A stretch of DNA of 22,665 nt, taken from a virus. The stretch lies in IMG/VR virus record IMGVR_UViG_3300030118_000146, positions 33,115-55,779 of that record; one strand, 5' to 3'. The position numbers and the translations under genes are program-made. The notes under the pieces are model-generated. The model ran no database searches, was not told the DNA's origin, and was given only the letters and a program-made list of their open reading frames with translations. Positions 14,148 through 20,206 of this stretch are shown piece after piece; position 1 is the stretch's first letter, and every line of letters begins with the position of its first letter.

Positions 14148-14855
14148 TTAGCAGTCAATTACGAATCCTGACGTATCAGCTTTGGCTTTTTTGCCTTTGG
14201 CAATCAGACCAACAATAACACCTTTGGGGTCGAGAAAGCGCAAGTCGTCTTTGTCACCATCTACCACAGGCAAGCCCTTGAATGTTTCAGGTAGCTTGTC
14301 ACGGAATACGACTGCGGCATTGACACCTGTATCTCGCACAGCTTGCAACACCTGCTCTGCATAGTCAGGGTCAGCTTCACTGTAAGACAATGTGAGGTGA
14401 TAATTGGCTGGCAGTTTGGCATAGGCACGTTTGACAATTTTTGTGTAGTCATAAAACTGCACCTCTGGAAACTGCTCCATGATACCTGTTTTCTCATACT
14501 GAATATCACTAGTGCCATTCAGTCTAACGCATGGCTGGATGCCATTCTTGCGCTGTCTACGACTAAACACAGTGATGTCGTTGATGAGTGCATCCATGAA
14601 ACCAATACGGTCTGACAGATAGAACATAGTCTTACGTTCCCTGCCACGCTGTACAGACTGCATCTGACCACGCCCTGCACCTTTGAGGCATGGCTCTGCA
14701 CAGCCAGCCTTGTCAGCCATAGCACACAGATTATGCACCTTGCCACGGTACACAGTCTTGTATGGTTGCATGTACTTGATGGCTGTAACATACTCAGAGC
14801 CATCACCTTTGATTGTTTTGGCATTGTTGCCAGTGCCGATAAGATTGTAGGTCAT
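14148..14855 (-). CDS. GP88-like phage protein with cysteine motif, 235 aa
   Basis: The protein matches the phage GP88-like family (mycobacteriophage gene product 88): GTGNNAKTIKGDGSEYVTAI at the start, a Cys cluster LCAMADKAGCAEPCLKGAGR (Cys44, 52, 56), RERKTMFYLSDRIGFMDALI, then VRLNGTSDIQYE and FYDYTKIVKRAY, and a C-terminal GLPVVDGDKDDLRFLDPKGV. The cysteines could bind iron-sulphur or zinc; the function is not established. GGAG before ATG 14855 decides the start over an upstream ATG. The gene follows an 88-aa acidic protein with a 2-base gap and is followed by a hairpin. Confidence 0.86.
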   Translation of the reverse strand: MTYNLIGTGNNAKTIKGDGSEYVTAIKYMQPYKTVYRGKVHNLCAMADKAGCAEPCLKGAGRGQMQSVQRGRERKTMFYLSDRIGFMDALINDITVFSRRQRKNGIQPCVRLNGTSDIQYEKTGIMEQFPEVQFYDYTKIVKRAYAKLPANYHLTLSYSEADPDYAEQVLQAVRDTGVNAAVVFRDKLPETFKGLPVVDGDKDDLRFLDPKGVIVGLIAKGKKAKADTSGFVIDC

Positions 14856-14857
14856 GA

Positions 14858-15124
14858 TTATATCTCCCATGCGTCATCTAACCAACGCTGTGCGGTTGCC
14901 TCATCTGGACAGCCCACAGCCATTACACTTGCCACAGCACGTGCCTCTTCTAGAGCATCACGCTCGGCATCTTCCTCAGCCCATTGCTCCAGCTTGAGAA
15001 TTTCCTCACCCAATTGCTCGATAGTCCAATCATAAGCAAAACCTAATGACGGACGAATACCATGATACGCCTTGAACGCATCACTGTAAGCCTGACACAT
15101 ATCTTCATAGGTAGCAATTCTCAT
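14858..15124 (-). CDS. Hypothetical acidic helical protein, 88 aa
   Basis: An acidic, mostly helical protein: MRIATYEDMCQAYSDAFKAY, then EEILKLEQWAEEDAERDALE and ARAVASVMAVGCPDEATAQR. CGGAG lies 6 bases before the ATG. A palindrome copy sits 20 bases upstream and a hairpin beyond it, so a new transcript probably starts here. Acidic early phage proteins often act as DNA mimics or inhibitors, but nothing specific is seen. Confidence 0.78.
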   Translation of the reverse strand: MRIATYEDMCQAYSDAFKAYHGIRPSLGFAYDWTIEQLGEEILKLEQWAEEDAERDALEEARAVASVMAVGCPDEATAQRWLDDAWEI

Positions 15125-15143
15125 GTTTAACTCCGTTAATGTT

Positions 15144-15159
15144 AGTCCAATGTTGGACT
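15144..15159. promoter_or_regulatory. 16-bp palindrome copy 3, operator candidate
   Basis: The plus strand reads AGTCCAATGTTGGACT, the same palindrome in the opposite orientation. It lies 20 bases before the start of the 88-aa acidic protein, with an AT-rich hairpin next to it, the same layout as copy 2. Confidence 0.78.
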
Positions 15160-15166
15160 TAGTTAA

Positions 15167-15222
15167 GTGTTGTATAAGTAATATATACTTTCACTAAAGT
15201 ATCAGTATATATTACGTTACAC
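15167..15222. terminator. AT-rich hairpin after the 79-aa gene
   Basis: GTAATATATACT (15178-15189) and AGTATATATTAC (15204-15215) are perfect 12-bp arms around a 14-base loop, with weaker GTGT/ACAC pairing outside. It lies directly after the stop of the 79-aa gene and before palindrome copy 3. It may be a terminator or a melting site; there is no long T run. Confidence 0.5.
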
Positions 15223-15223
15223 A

Positions 15224-15463
15224 CTAAAGTAAACCCTTGTCGAGCAACTCCTGTTTCAGCACAAGCAAGGCTTGCATCTGTGCTTCACGCTTCAGCCTAG
15301 CGTCATAGTCACGCTTAGCGGCTTCAGCCTGACCTGTAACGTAACAACGGAACTCAGGCCGTGTCTCAGGCATCAGACCTCGACCATAAGCATGGTCAAA
15401 AGACTGCCAGCTTGAGCCTAAAGGCTTGTGCTTGCCCATCGGTATGTATTGTTTACGTGCCAT
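15224..15463 (-). CDS. Hypothetical protein, 79 aa
   Basis: The basic N-terminal part MARKQYIPMGKHKPLGSSWQ is followed by SFDHAYGRGLMPETRPEFRC and a C-terminal helix EAAKRDYDARLKREAQMQAL. The start shares its first base with the stop of the membrane-protein gene (TAATG). An AT-rich hairpin lies just after the stop. I do not recognise it. Confidence 0.77.
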   Translation of the reverse strand: MARKQYIPMGKHKPLGSSWQSFDHAYGRGLMPETRPEFRCYVTGQAEAAKRDYDARLKREAQMQALLVLKQELLDKGLL

Positions 15464-15642
15464 TATTTCACCTCATCACTCAAATGTATTCCATACATTA
15501 GCCCTGCAAAACCGCAAAGCATACCTATCACAGAGCCTTCCGGCTCACCTGTTACAGCGAATATCAACGATAAGCAAATTAGGCTAATGCCTAAGCCAAA
15601 GGTGATGCAAGCTAACAGGATTTTTAATACTTGTATTAACAT
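15463..15642 (-). CDS. Small two-span membrane protein, 59 aa
   Basis: Two hydrophobic segments are clear: IQVLKILLACITFGLGISLI running on into CLSLIFAV, and VIGMLCGFAGLMYGI, separated by TGEPEGS. GGGAG stands 8 bases before ATG 15642; a TTG further up would include the ribosome site and is rejected. It probably sits in the inner membrane. A long hairpin lies directly upstream of its ribosome site and could control its translation. Confidence 0.77.
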   Translation of the reverse strand: MLIQVLKILLACITFGLGISLICLSLIFAVTGEPEGSVIGMLCGFAGLMYGIHLSDEVK

Positions 15643-15654
15643 TTTGATTACTCC

Positions 15655-15689
15655 CAAAAGGTGACTGTAGCTTATGCTACAGCCTTTTG
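15655..15689 (-). promoter_or_regulatory. Long hairpin across the stop codon of the 191-aa gene
   Basis: CAAAAGG (15655-15661) pairs with CCTTTTG (15683-15689) and CTGTAGC (15665-15671) with GCTACAG (15676-15682), a 14-bp stem with one 3-base bulge and a 4-base loop holding the stop codon. It ends just before the GGGAG ribosome site of the membrane-protein gene. It may stabilise or cut the mRNA or control translation. Confidence 0.6.
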
Positions 15690-16247
15690 ATTTGTGTTGT
15701 CAACTTCTGATTGCAGAAGTTCTAATACTTTATCAACAGCAATGTGATGCTTCCCACACTGTTCCATAACCATGATAACAATGTCAAGTTCATTGACTGA
15801 CTGCTCTTGAGTCTCTGACTCAGTTGGTCCAACATTGGACTCTGTATCAGCCTCTGGCTGTTCATCAGCTTTAGCTGACTTATCAGCTTTCCGCATAGCT
15901 GACTGTAAAGCAGTCAGTGATGTGAAGCCTTTCTTTGAGGCTTGGATGAAGCTACGGCAAGCTGTTTCGTTTTCAACAAACCACAGAGCTTCGCTTCTGC
16001 GGCGTTTGTCGATGGAATGAATGTGGCACTCCTTCAGTCTAGCTGAAGAGATACGGCCAGCATCGCTTTCAGCCTTTAGCTTTAGCATCAGCTTTCCAAG
16101 CCGTGTGTCAAAGCCATCAGCCTTTGTAGCTTTGGTAAACCTCTTCTTATCTGCAGAGCAGATGTTTTTCCACAATCCAGCAAGGGCTTCGCCTTCAGCT
16201 TCCAGAGTGTTGACAACAGCGATTGCAGTGGTTTTTTGGTTGGTCAT
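15672..16247 (-). CDS. Hypothetical early protein, 191 aa, first gene of the minus strand
   Basis: The product starts MTNQKTTAIAVVNTLEAEGE and has a helical, basic first part (CSADKKRFTKATKADGFDTR, LECHIHSIDKRRRSE-like stretch around 80-95). An acidic linker follows (DEQPEADTESNVGPTESETQ) and a last helix IAVDKVLELLQSEVDN. The linker carries a palindrome copy at 15826-15841. AGGAG lies 7 bases before ATG 16247, so I prefer it to an ATG at 16262. As first gene next to the divergent control region, with a structured basic part, it may be a DNA-binding regulator; this is inference. Confidence 0.78.
   Translation of the reverse strand: MTNQKTTAIAVVNTLEAEGEALAGLWKNICSADKKRFTKATKADGFDTRLGKLMLKLKAESDAGRISSARLKECHIHSIDKRRRSEALWFVENETACRSFIQASKKGFTSLTALQSAMRKADKSAKADEQPEADTESNVGPTESETQEQSVNELDIVIMVMEQCGKHHIAVDKVLELLQSEVDNTNQKAVA
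15826..15841. promoter_or_regulatory. 16-bp palindrome copy 4, inside a reading frame
   Basis: GGTCCAACATTGGACT lies within the 191-aa gene, where it encodes Ser-Asn-Val-Gly-Pro in the acidic linker. It differs from the consensus only at the first base. Confidence 0.7.
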
Positions 16248-16267
16248 TTTACTTCTCCTCATTTGAA

Positions 16268-16328
16268 GTGTTACTAATAAAAAATATCTCTCTCACCCTA
16301 AAGGGAGAGATATTATTTTATGTAACAC
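16268..16328 (-). terminator. Terminator-like hairpin in front of the first minus-strand gene
   Basis: Arms AATATCTCTC (16283-16292) and GAGAGATATT (16305-16314) pair perfectly, and GTGTTAC (16268-16274) pairs with GTAACAC (16322-16328) outside. On the minus strand the stem is followed by a T run. It either stops transcripts coming from the right or acts as an attenuator in the leader of the 191-aa gene. Confidence 0.65.
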
Positions 16329-16533
16329 GTAACAAATGAGAGAGTATTTGGGGTCGGCTTTCCGTGATGCGTCATGATGTGATGTGCCATCCTCTGCGCT
16401 TGCCGTTTCGTGGGTGACTGCAAAAATATATTTCATATATATTTTGAAGTTGGTGCGTGAAACTCGCATGTCACATGACGAGGCCAGTTTTGCTGTAGCG
16501 GAACAGATGGGGAACAGCTCTGCTGTTACAGGT

Positions 16534-16549
16534 AGTCCAACATTGGACC
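16534..16549. promoter_or_regulatory. 16-bp palindrome copy 5, in the divergent region
   Basis: AGTCCAACATTGGACC, one base off the consensus at the last position, lies about 290 bases upstream of the first minus-strand gene and about 350 bases upstream of the rightward promoter candidates. Confidence 0.7.
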
Positions 16550-16725
16550 TGACCATCACCGAAGGTGGGTGGTGTTTTGTGCATCGGCATTGCAAAGCAA
16601 TGGTGATTCAGAAACCCTGACCATCACATCATTCCTTCAGAATGGCAACTGATAACATAACAGTTGGCACAACTGAGGTGAAACACAGCATCTATTACAT
16701 CTTAGGATGTAGAGACACATCATCT

Positions 16726-16820
16726 AGTGGCTGACTGCCGCTGACTGCGCATCATATGCCTTGCTTCACGCATCATGCGCACGGTCAGAGAGGCCACCGG
16801 GCATGCGCCACCCCCCGGTG
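16726..16820. repeat. GC-rich inverted and direct repeats
   Basis: GCTGACTGC occurs twice, at 16730-16738 and 16740-16748. Nested arms GTGGC/GCCAC (16727, 16793) and GCGCAT/ATGCGC (16747, 16775) can fold, and CACCGGG (16795-16801) pairs with CCCGGTG (16814-16820). The stretch is clearly richer in G+C than its surroundings. It could be part of a structured RNA, an origin or an attachment region. Confidence 0.55.
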
Positions 16821-16883
16821 CGCTAGTTATATGTACATACAAATACACAGATTAGGTAAATTCACTGTTAACCACAGGAGCAA

Positions 16884-16912
16884 CTGACACTATTTATATT
16901 GCCTAGTATATA
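16884..16912 (+). promoter_or_regulatory. Second rightward promoter candidate
   Basis: CTGACA at 16884-16889, a 17-base spacer and TATATA at 16907-16912 form a good sigma70-type match about 110 bases upstream of the consensus promoter. Its -10 box lies within the palindrome at 16900-16916, so a protein bound there would block it. Confidence 0.5.
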
Positions 16913-16916
16913 GGCA
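16900..16916. promoter_or_regulatory. Palindrome TGCCTA-N5-TAGGCA, operator candidate
   Basis: Perfect 6-bp arms separated by GTATA, overlapping the -10 box of the upstream promoter candidate. A third half-site, TGCCTA, lies at 16930-16935. This looks like a binding site for a dimeric repressor. Confidence 0.5.
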
Positions 16917-16994
16917 GATACATATATTGTGCCTATTTTTTGTGCAGTTCTATAATTAATGTAAATTATTTTGAGTCGCATTGCATTTTAGGGG

Positions 16995-17023
16995 TTGACA
17001 CTTATCTGCATATCTGGTATAAT
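16995..17023 (+). promoter_or_regulatory. Consensus sigma70 promoter for the plus-strand genes
   Basis: TTGACA at 16995-17000 is followed by exactly 17 bases and TATAAT at 17018-17023, with TGG directly before the -10 box (extended -10). Both hexamers are perfect. The start point should be near 17030, leaving a leader of about 138 bases before the TTG start codon at 17168. It implies transcription of the rightward block by host RNA polymerase. Confidence 0.9.
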
Positions 17024-17038
17024 TATACTATAACTAAA

Positions 17039-17055
17039 TAACACTTAAAGTGTTA
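17039..17055. promoter_or_regulatory. Palindrome TAACACTT-A-AAGTGTTA downstream of the promoter
   Basis: A 17-bp palindrome with perfect 8-bp arms lies about 10-25 bases after the expected start point. A related one (ACACT-ATA-AGTGT) is at 17102-17114 and a direct repeat ACACTTAA follows at 17055-17062. It could be a repressor site in the early transcribed region or an RNA hairpin. Confidence 0.55.
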
Positions 17056-17167
17056 CACTTAACTGTCTTATAACTTATCTATATTTATCACTTACAATGT
17101 GACACTATAAGTGTAAGTAGTTAAGTATCCCTATACGTAATTAAATACGTGTTTTAGGATTTTTCCC

Positions 17168-17389
17168 TTGACAAAATCTAAAAAATCAGTAAAACTATAC
17201 ACAGACAATGTACTTGATGCATTCTATGAAGCTATACGTACCAACTCATTAGACCGCTTACATATCCCTCACAGTGATGTCTTTTACGTGCGTCAGGCAG
17301 TAGAAGCACACTATGGGCGTTCATTTACATTAAAGAATGTAGAAGATGCCATGAGAGCAGAGGGGTGGAAAGAACCAAAGGAACAATGA
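17168..17389 (+). CDS. Small protein with TTG start, 73 aa, first plus-strand gene
   Basis: The frame has no ATG or GTG before residue 60, so TTG at 17168 is the likely start, with AGGA 8 bases upstream. The product reads MTKSKKSVKLYTDNVLDAFY, then EAIRTNSLDRLHIPHSDVFY and VRQAVEAHYGRSFTLKNVED, ending AMRAEGWKEPKEQ. I recall similar proteins in marine phages; it looks helical with a winged-helix-like end, but the function is unknown. The stop overlaps the next start as ATGA. Confidence 0.78.
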   Translation: MTKSKKSVKLYTDNVLDAFYEAIRTNSLDRLHIPHSDVFYVRQAVEAHYGRSFTLKNVEDAMRAEGWKEPKEQ

Positions 17390-17616
17390 GTTTTACAGCA
17401 GTAATAATTGCATGTCATGTAGCTAGTGCTGACATGTGTATGCAAATCACAGATAATCGTGGACCCTATGATACAGCAGAACGCTGTGAAGTACGCATAG
17501 AGGAAATGATAAAAGACTTAATCAATGTGTGGACAGTGTATGAAACTCCTATGCTATTTAAGTGGACAGGATGTTTTGACCCAACTGAACAATACAAAAA
17601 AGGTACATCTACTTAA
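17386..17616 (+). CDS. Small Cys-containing protein, possibly exported, 76 aa
   Basis: The N-terminal MSFTAVIIACHVASADMCMQ is short and hydrophobic, like a weak signal sequence, and is followed by ITDNRGPYDTAERCEVRIEE. Four cysteines (10, 18, 34 and one in WTGCFDP) could pair. ATG 17386 overlaps the upstream stop. Similar small proteins occur in marine phages without known function. Confidence 0.74.
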   Translation: MSFTAVIIACHVASADMCMQITDNRGPYDTAERCEVRIEEMIKDLINVWTVYETPMLFKWTGCFDPTEQYKKGTST

Positions 17617-17900
17617 TGCCACGCAAGCCTAGCAAAATGCCTAAACGAAATAAGAAGAACTTCCGACCTACAAAGTCGGGAGCAGGTATGACTGCAGCAG
17701 GTGTAGCTAAATATAGAAAACTAAATCCCGGTAGTAAACTAAAGACTGCTGTTACCGGGAAAGTTAAGAAAGGCAGTAAGGATGCCAAAAGACGTAAATC
17801 ATTTTGTGCTAGGTCTGCTGGTCAAATGAAAAAATTTCCCAAAGCTGCTAAAAATCCAAACAGCCGTTTGAGACAAGCACGTAGACGTTGGAAGTGTTAA
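17616..17900 (+). CDS. Very basic conserved phage protein, 94 aa
   Basis: The family pattern is GAGMTAAGVAKYRKLNPGSK followed by LKTAV, KGSKDAKRRKSFCARSAGQM and a C-terminal NPNSRLRQARRRWKC. I recall this family (tentatively DUF6321) from marine phages and giant viruses; its function is unknown. Roughly a third of residues are Lys or Arg, so DNA binding or packing into the virion is possible. TAATG couples it to the gene before. Confidence 0.85.
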   Translation: MPRKPSKMPKRNKKNFRPTKSGAGMTAAGVAKYRKLNPGSKLKTAVTGKVKKGSKDAKRRKSFCARSAGQMKKFPKAAKNPNSRLRQARRRWKC

Positions 17901-17912
17901 GAGGATTATACG

Positions 17913-18989
17913 ATGTCATTCACAGCAATAAGACAAGCATTAAAGACTGCTAAAAAAATAAAAAAGACTATTGATTCTGAGTTAAAGGAAGGTTTAATAC
18001 CTACGCCTAAAGAGGCCAAGGGTAAGAATGTTCAGAATACAACTCAGGCAAAAGCACGGTCTAAGAAATTAGGTACAGACATTAAAGAAATGGAAGGCAT
18101 TCTAAAAGGTCCAGACTCTAAAGCTGCTACCCAGAAAGGTCTTCGCTTTGCTAAGAAGTATGAAGTTCAAGAAGGTGCAGCACTTGACGCAGAGACAGGT
18201 CGTAGTGTATCAGCAGCACGTGATGTAGAGTCAGGTCGTGCAGGTAAAGTTACTCGTGGTAAGTTTTCTGTAACTAACTTTATTAAAGACCAGATGGCTA
18301 TGTCACCGGGTATGCAATCTCGTAGAAAAACAAATGATGCTTTTCAACGTGCAATTAATAAAGCTGAAACAAAAGCTGAAAAAGATAAACTTCGTGCTGC
18401 TTTAGAAAAAATTCGTGAGCGTAGGGAAAAGGTAGATGTTGCTGCAGAGGGTAGACGTAGAAGCAATATTAGCAAAGGCGTTAGAGAAGCTGCTAGAAAA
18501 CCTAAAGAAGTAGATAATTATGATGTAGCTAATAAGGCTCTTATAGGTGAACCCGGTAAACCACAAACTGGCGGTGAACTAGTCCCTGAATTTTTTAAAC
18601 TAACCGAAAATCAACAGGTTTCATTATTACGTGGAGCAGAGGCTAGATTAACTCCAGCAAAATATAGACAACTTCTTGCAAAAGCAGAAGAGAAACGCCT
18701 TAGAGATAGAGGTGGTAATATTGGAACAGGTGAAACTGCTTTAGGCGCACGTAAAGGAACACGTTTAGGGCGTGTACGTGGTGAAGAAGAACAAGTAAAA
18801 GGAATGATTAGTGGCACTAGACGTGACGGTGTTACTAAACTACGTCCTGAAAATGAAGATACTCTTAGACGTAGAACAAGACGTAATAAAGGTGGTGCAG
18901 TTAAGAAGAAAGCCATAGGTGCTACAGACTATCGTATGAACAAGGGTGGGCTATTGCTTTCATCTATAGATAATAGGAAGAAAAGATAA
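17913..18989 (+). CDS. Long Lys/Arg-rich helical protein, 358 aa
   Basis: The protein is charged and mostly helical (FTAIRQALKTAKKIKKTIDS, then KAETKAEKDKLRAALEKIRE), with a long basic stretch DTLRRRTRRNKGGAVKKKAI and a C-terminal YRMNKGGLLLSSIDNRKKR. The NKGG motif recurs in neighbouring proteins. AGAGGA lies before the ATG. It may be an internal virion or DNA-associated protein; no known domain is seen. Confidence 0.8.
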   Translation: MSFTAIRQALKTAKKIKKTIDSELKEGLIPTPKEAKGKNVQNTTQAKARSKKLGTDIKEMEGILKGPDSKAATQKGLRFAKKYEVQEGAALDAETGRSVSAARDVESGRAGKVTRGKFSVTNFIKDQMAMSPGMQSRRKTNDAFQRAINKAETKAEKDKLRAALEKIRERREKVDVAAEGRRRSNISKGVREAARKPKEVDNYDVANKALIGEPGKPQTGGELVPEFFKLTENQQVSLLRGAEARLTPAKYRQLLAKAEEKRLRDRGGNIGTGETALGARKGTRLGRVRGEEEQVKGMISGTRRDGVTKLRPENEDTLRRRTRRNKGGAVKKKAIGATDYRMNKGGLLLSSIDNRKKR

Positions 18990-19396
18990 TGGCTGTTAAA
19001 GGTGCAACATCAAAGCGTGAGGCTATGGACCAAGCTGTGGCAAACATGAATATGCCAAAGCTGGTAGAACTTATTAAAGACCCCAAGCAACCTGCAGCAC
19101 TAAAGGCTGCTGCACGTAGAAAGCTAAAGCGTCAGTCTGAAGCAGATAAGACCCCCGGCCCTCGTATGGCAAAAGGTGGAGATGCTAAGAAAGTACCTGT
19201 GATTACTATTGGTGTAGGTATGGCTGAGTTTAAAAAAGGTAAAGGCCCAGCTAAGATGATGAAAGGTGGCATGGCTAATGGTAAGCCACACATGTATCTG
19301 TCTAGTGGTGGTGTGGTAGATAATGCTGGTCTACGTGCATTGAAAGCTAGTGGCCCAAAAGGTTTGGAAGCATACAATAAGATTACAGGAAAGTAA
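18989..19396 (+). CDS. Basic protein with KGG motifs, 135 aa
   Basis: A helical start (TSKREAMDQAVANMNMPKLV, then IKDPKQPAALKAAARRKLKR) is followed by a linker with repeated motifs MAKGGDAKK and MMKGGMANGKP and a C-terminal LSSGGVVDNAGLRALKASGP ending AYNKITGK. Such KGG-plus-ITGK tails recur in marine phage proteins. TAATG junctions link it on both sides. Function unknown. Confidence 0.8.
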   Translation: MAVKGATSKREAMDQAVANMNMPKLVELIKDPKQPAALKAAARRKLKRQSEADKTPGPRMAKGGDAKKVPVITIGVGMAEFKKGKGPAKMMKGGMANGKPHMYLSSGGVVDNAGLRALKASGPKGLEAYNKITGK

Positions 19397-19695
19397 TGGC
19401 TCCCAGAGTACCAAGAAAAAAAGGTCAGCCAGCTAAAAGTAAAAAGCATAGTGACCTGTACACAGACGAAGACCCAAAGGGTACAATCAAGGGTCTGAAG
19501 TTTGCTACTGTAAAAGATGCACAGGCATCTGTGCGTAAGATAAAAGCATCTAGCAGAAGTCACAATCACAAAACACAGGCTGCTATAGCTATGGAGCAAA
19601 GGGCTAGAGTTGCAGGTAAGATAGCAGCAGCGAATGTATACAGACGTTTTATAGAAGCGCAAAAGAAGAAGACACGTGCATCCCGTAGAAGCTGA
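19396..19695 (+). CDS. Basic conserved phage protein, 99 aa
   Basis: The pattern RKKGQPAKSKKHSDLYTDED followed by PKGTIKGLKFATVKDAQASV and SRSHNHKTQAAIAMEQRARV is a family seen in marine phages (possibly the one called DUF5824; I am not certain of the number). A basic helix ends the protein. It begins inside the upstream stop (TAATG) and its end overlaps the next gene by 20 bases. Role unknown. Confidence 0.84.
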   Translation: MAPRVPRKKGQPAKSKKHSDLYTDEDPKGTIKGLKFATVKDAQASVRKIKASSRSHNHKTQAAIAMEQRARVAGKIAAANVYRRFIEAQKKKTRASRRS

Positions 19696-20206
19696 TATTC
19701 GTAAGTGGTCGCACGACTTTCTTGAAGTTCCAAATAAGATGCTAAACGGATTACCACCATGTCCGTACGCAAAACAAGCATGGCTTCAAGACCAAGTTAA
19801 GTTTAGTATCAATACTGGGTTAGACGGTCTTACAAAAGAAGTTGCTGACTTTGATAATCACAAGTATGATATAGTTATTTGGGCATCTGAATACTTGCTC
19901 GATATGGAATATCTTGATGGGTGGTGTGATGGTGTAAATGAAGCCATGTCTATTGCTGGTCAAGATATGCACCTGATGGTGTTTCATCCAGACTATGACG
20001 CAAAAGAAGCAGGTCTGGAATTTTTAGTTGAAGATGATGTAACAGACGATGAGTTAGTTTATTGCATGGTCTTTGTACAGAAGTTATCATTACTTGATGA
20101 TGCTTCACTTAGTTTGGAAAAGTCTGGATACTACCAGCACTTTCCTAAAGATACATATGAGTCACTGGTAGTTGACAGAAGGAGACTGAGAGATGCCCGG
20201 ACATAA
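19676..20206 (+). CDS. Conserved marine-phage protein, 176 aa, GTG start
   Basis: The protein begins MHPVEADIRKWSHDFLEVPN with KMLNGLPPCPYAKQAWLQ, then has DIVIWASEYLLDMEYLDGWC, HLMVFHPDYDAKEAGLEFLV and a C-terminal QKLSLLDDASLSLEKSGYYQ. This layout recurs in marine phages; the function is not known. It is acidic, unlike its neighbours. The GTG at 19676 lies 20 bases inside the upstream gene, preceded by AGAAGAAG; the family pattern HPVEADIRKW supports this start. Confidence 0.8.
   Translation: MHPVEADIRKWSHDFLEVPNKMLNGLPPCPYAKQAWLQDQVKFSINTGLDGLTKEVADFDNHKYDIVIWASEYLLDMEYLDGWCDGVNEAMSIAGQDMHLMVFHPDYDAKEAGLEFLVEDDVTDDELVYCMVFVQKLSLLDDASLSLEKSGYYQHFPKDTYESLVVDRRRLRDART

Larger units (their letters stand above)
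16248..17167. other. Divergent control region without genes
   Basis: About 920 bases separate the minus-strand and plus-strand gene blocks. From left to right I see a long AT hairpin (16268-16328), an AT-rich inverted repeat (CAAAAATATAT at 16421-16431 with ATATATATTTTG at 16435-16446), one copy of the 16-bp palindrome, GC-rich inverted repeats at 16726-16820, two rightward promoter candidates and several AAGTGT-type palindromes. No reading frame here has a good ribosome site. An origin of replication or an attachment site could also lie here, but I have no direct evidence. Confidence 0.75.

Noticed and set aside
16293-16595. Open frame of 100 codons on the minus strand in the divergent region
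   Set aside because: No ribosome site, odd composition and it would start in the middle of the control region and end within the terminator-like hairpin.
16384-16620. Open frame of 78 codons on the plus strand in the divergent region
   Set aside because: No ribosome site, no family likeness, and it runs through the palindrome copy and the AT-rich inverted repeat; most likely chance.
17020-17050. Leftward promoter facing the consensus one (TATAAT on the minus strand in GTATAATTATAC)
   Set aside because: The -10 box is perfect only because the sequence is a palindrome; no convincing -35 box at 16-18 bases on the minus strand.
16248-17167. tRNA gene or tRNA-end attachment site
   Set aside because: I found no GGTTCGA-type T-arm or acceptor pairing on either strand here or elsewhere in the window.
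17720-17760. TCCCGGTA/TACCGGGA inverted repeat inside the 94-aa gene
   Set aside because: The arms encode ordinary Pro-Gly and Thr-Gly codons and the loop is long; probably a result of codon use.
19132-19662. 176-codon minus-strand frame across two plus-strand genes
   Set aside because: It is opposite two genes with clear families and coupled starts, so it is a shadow of their codon use.
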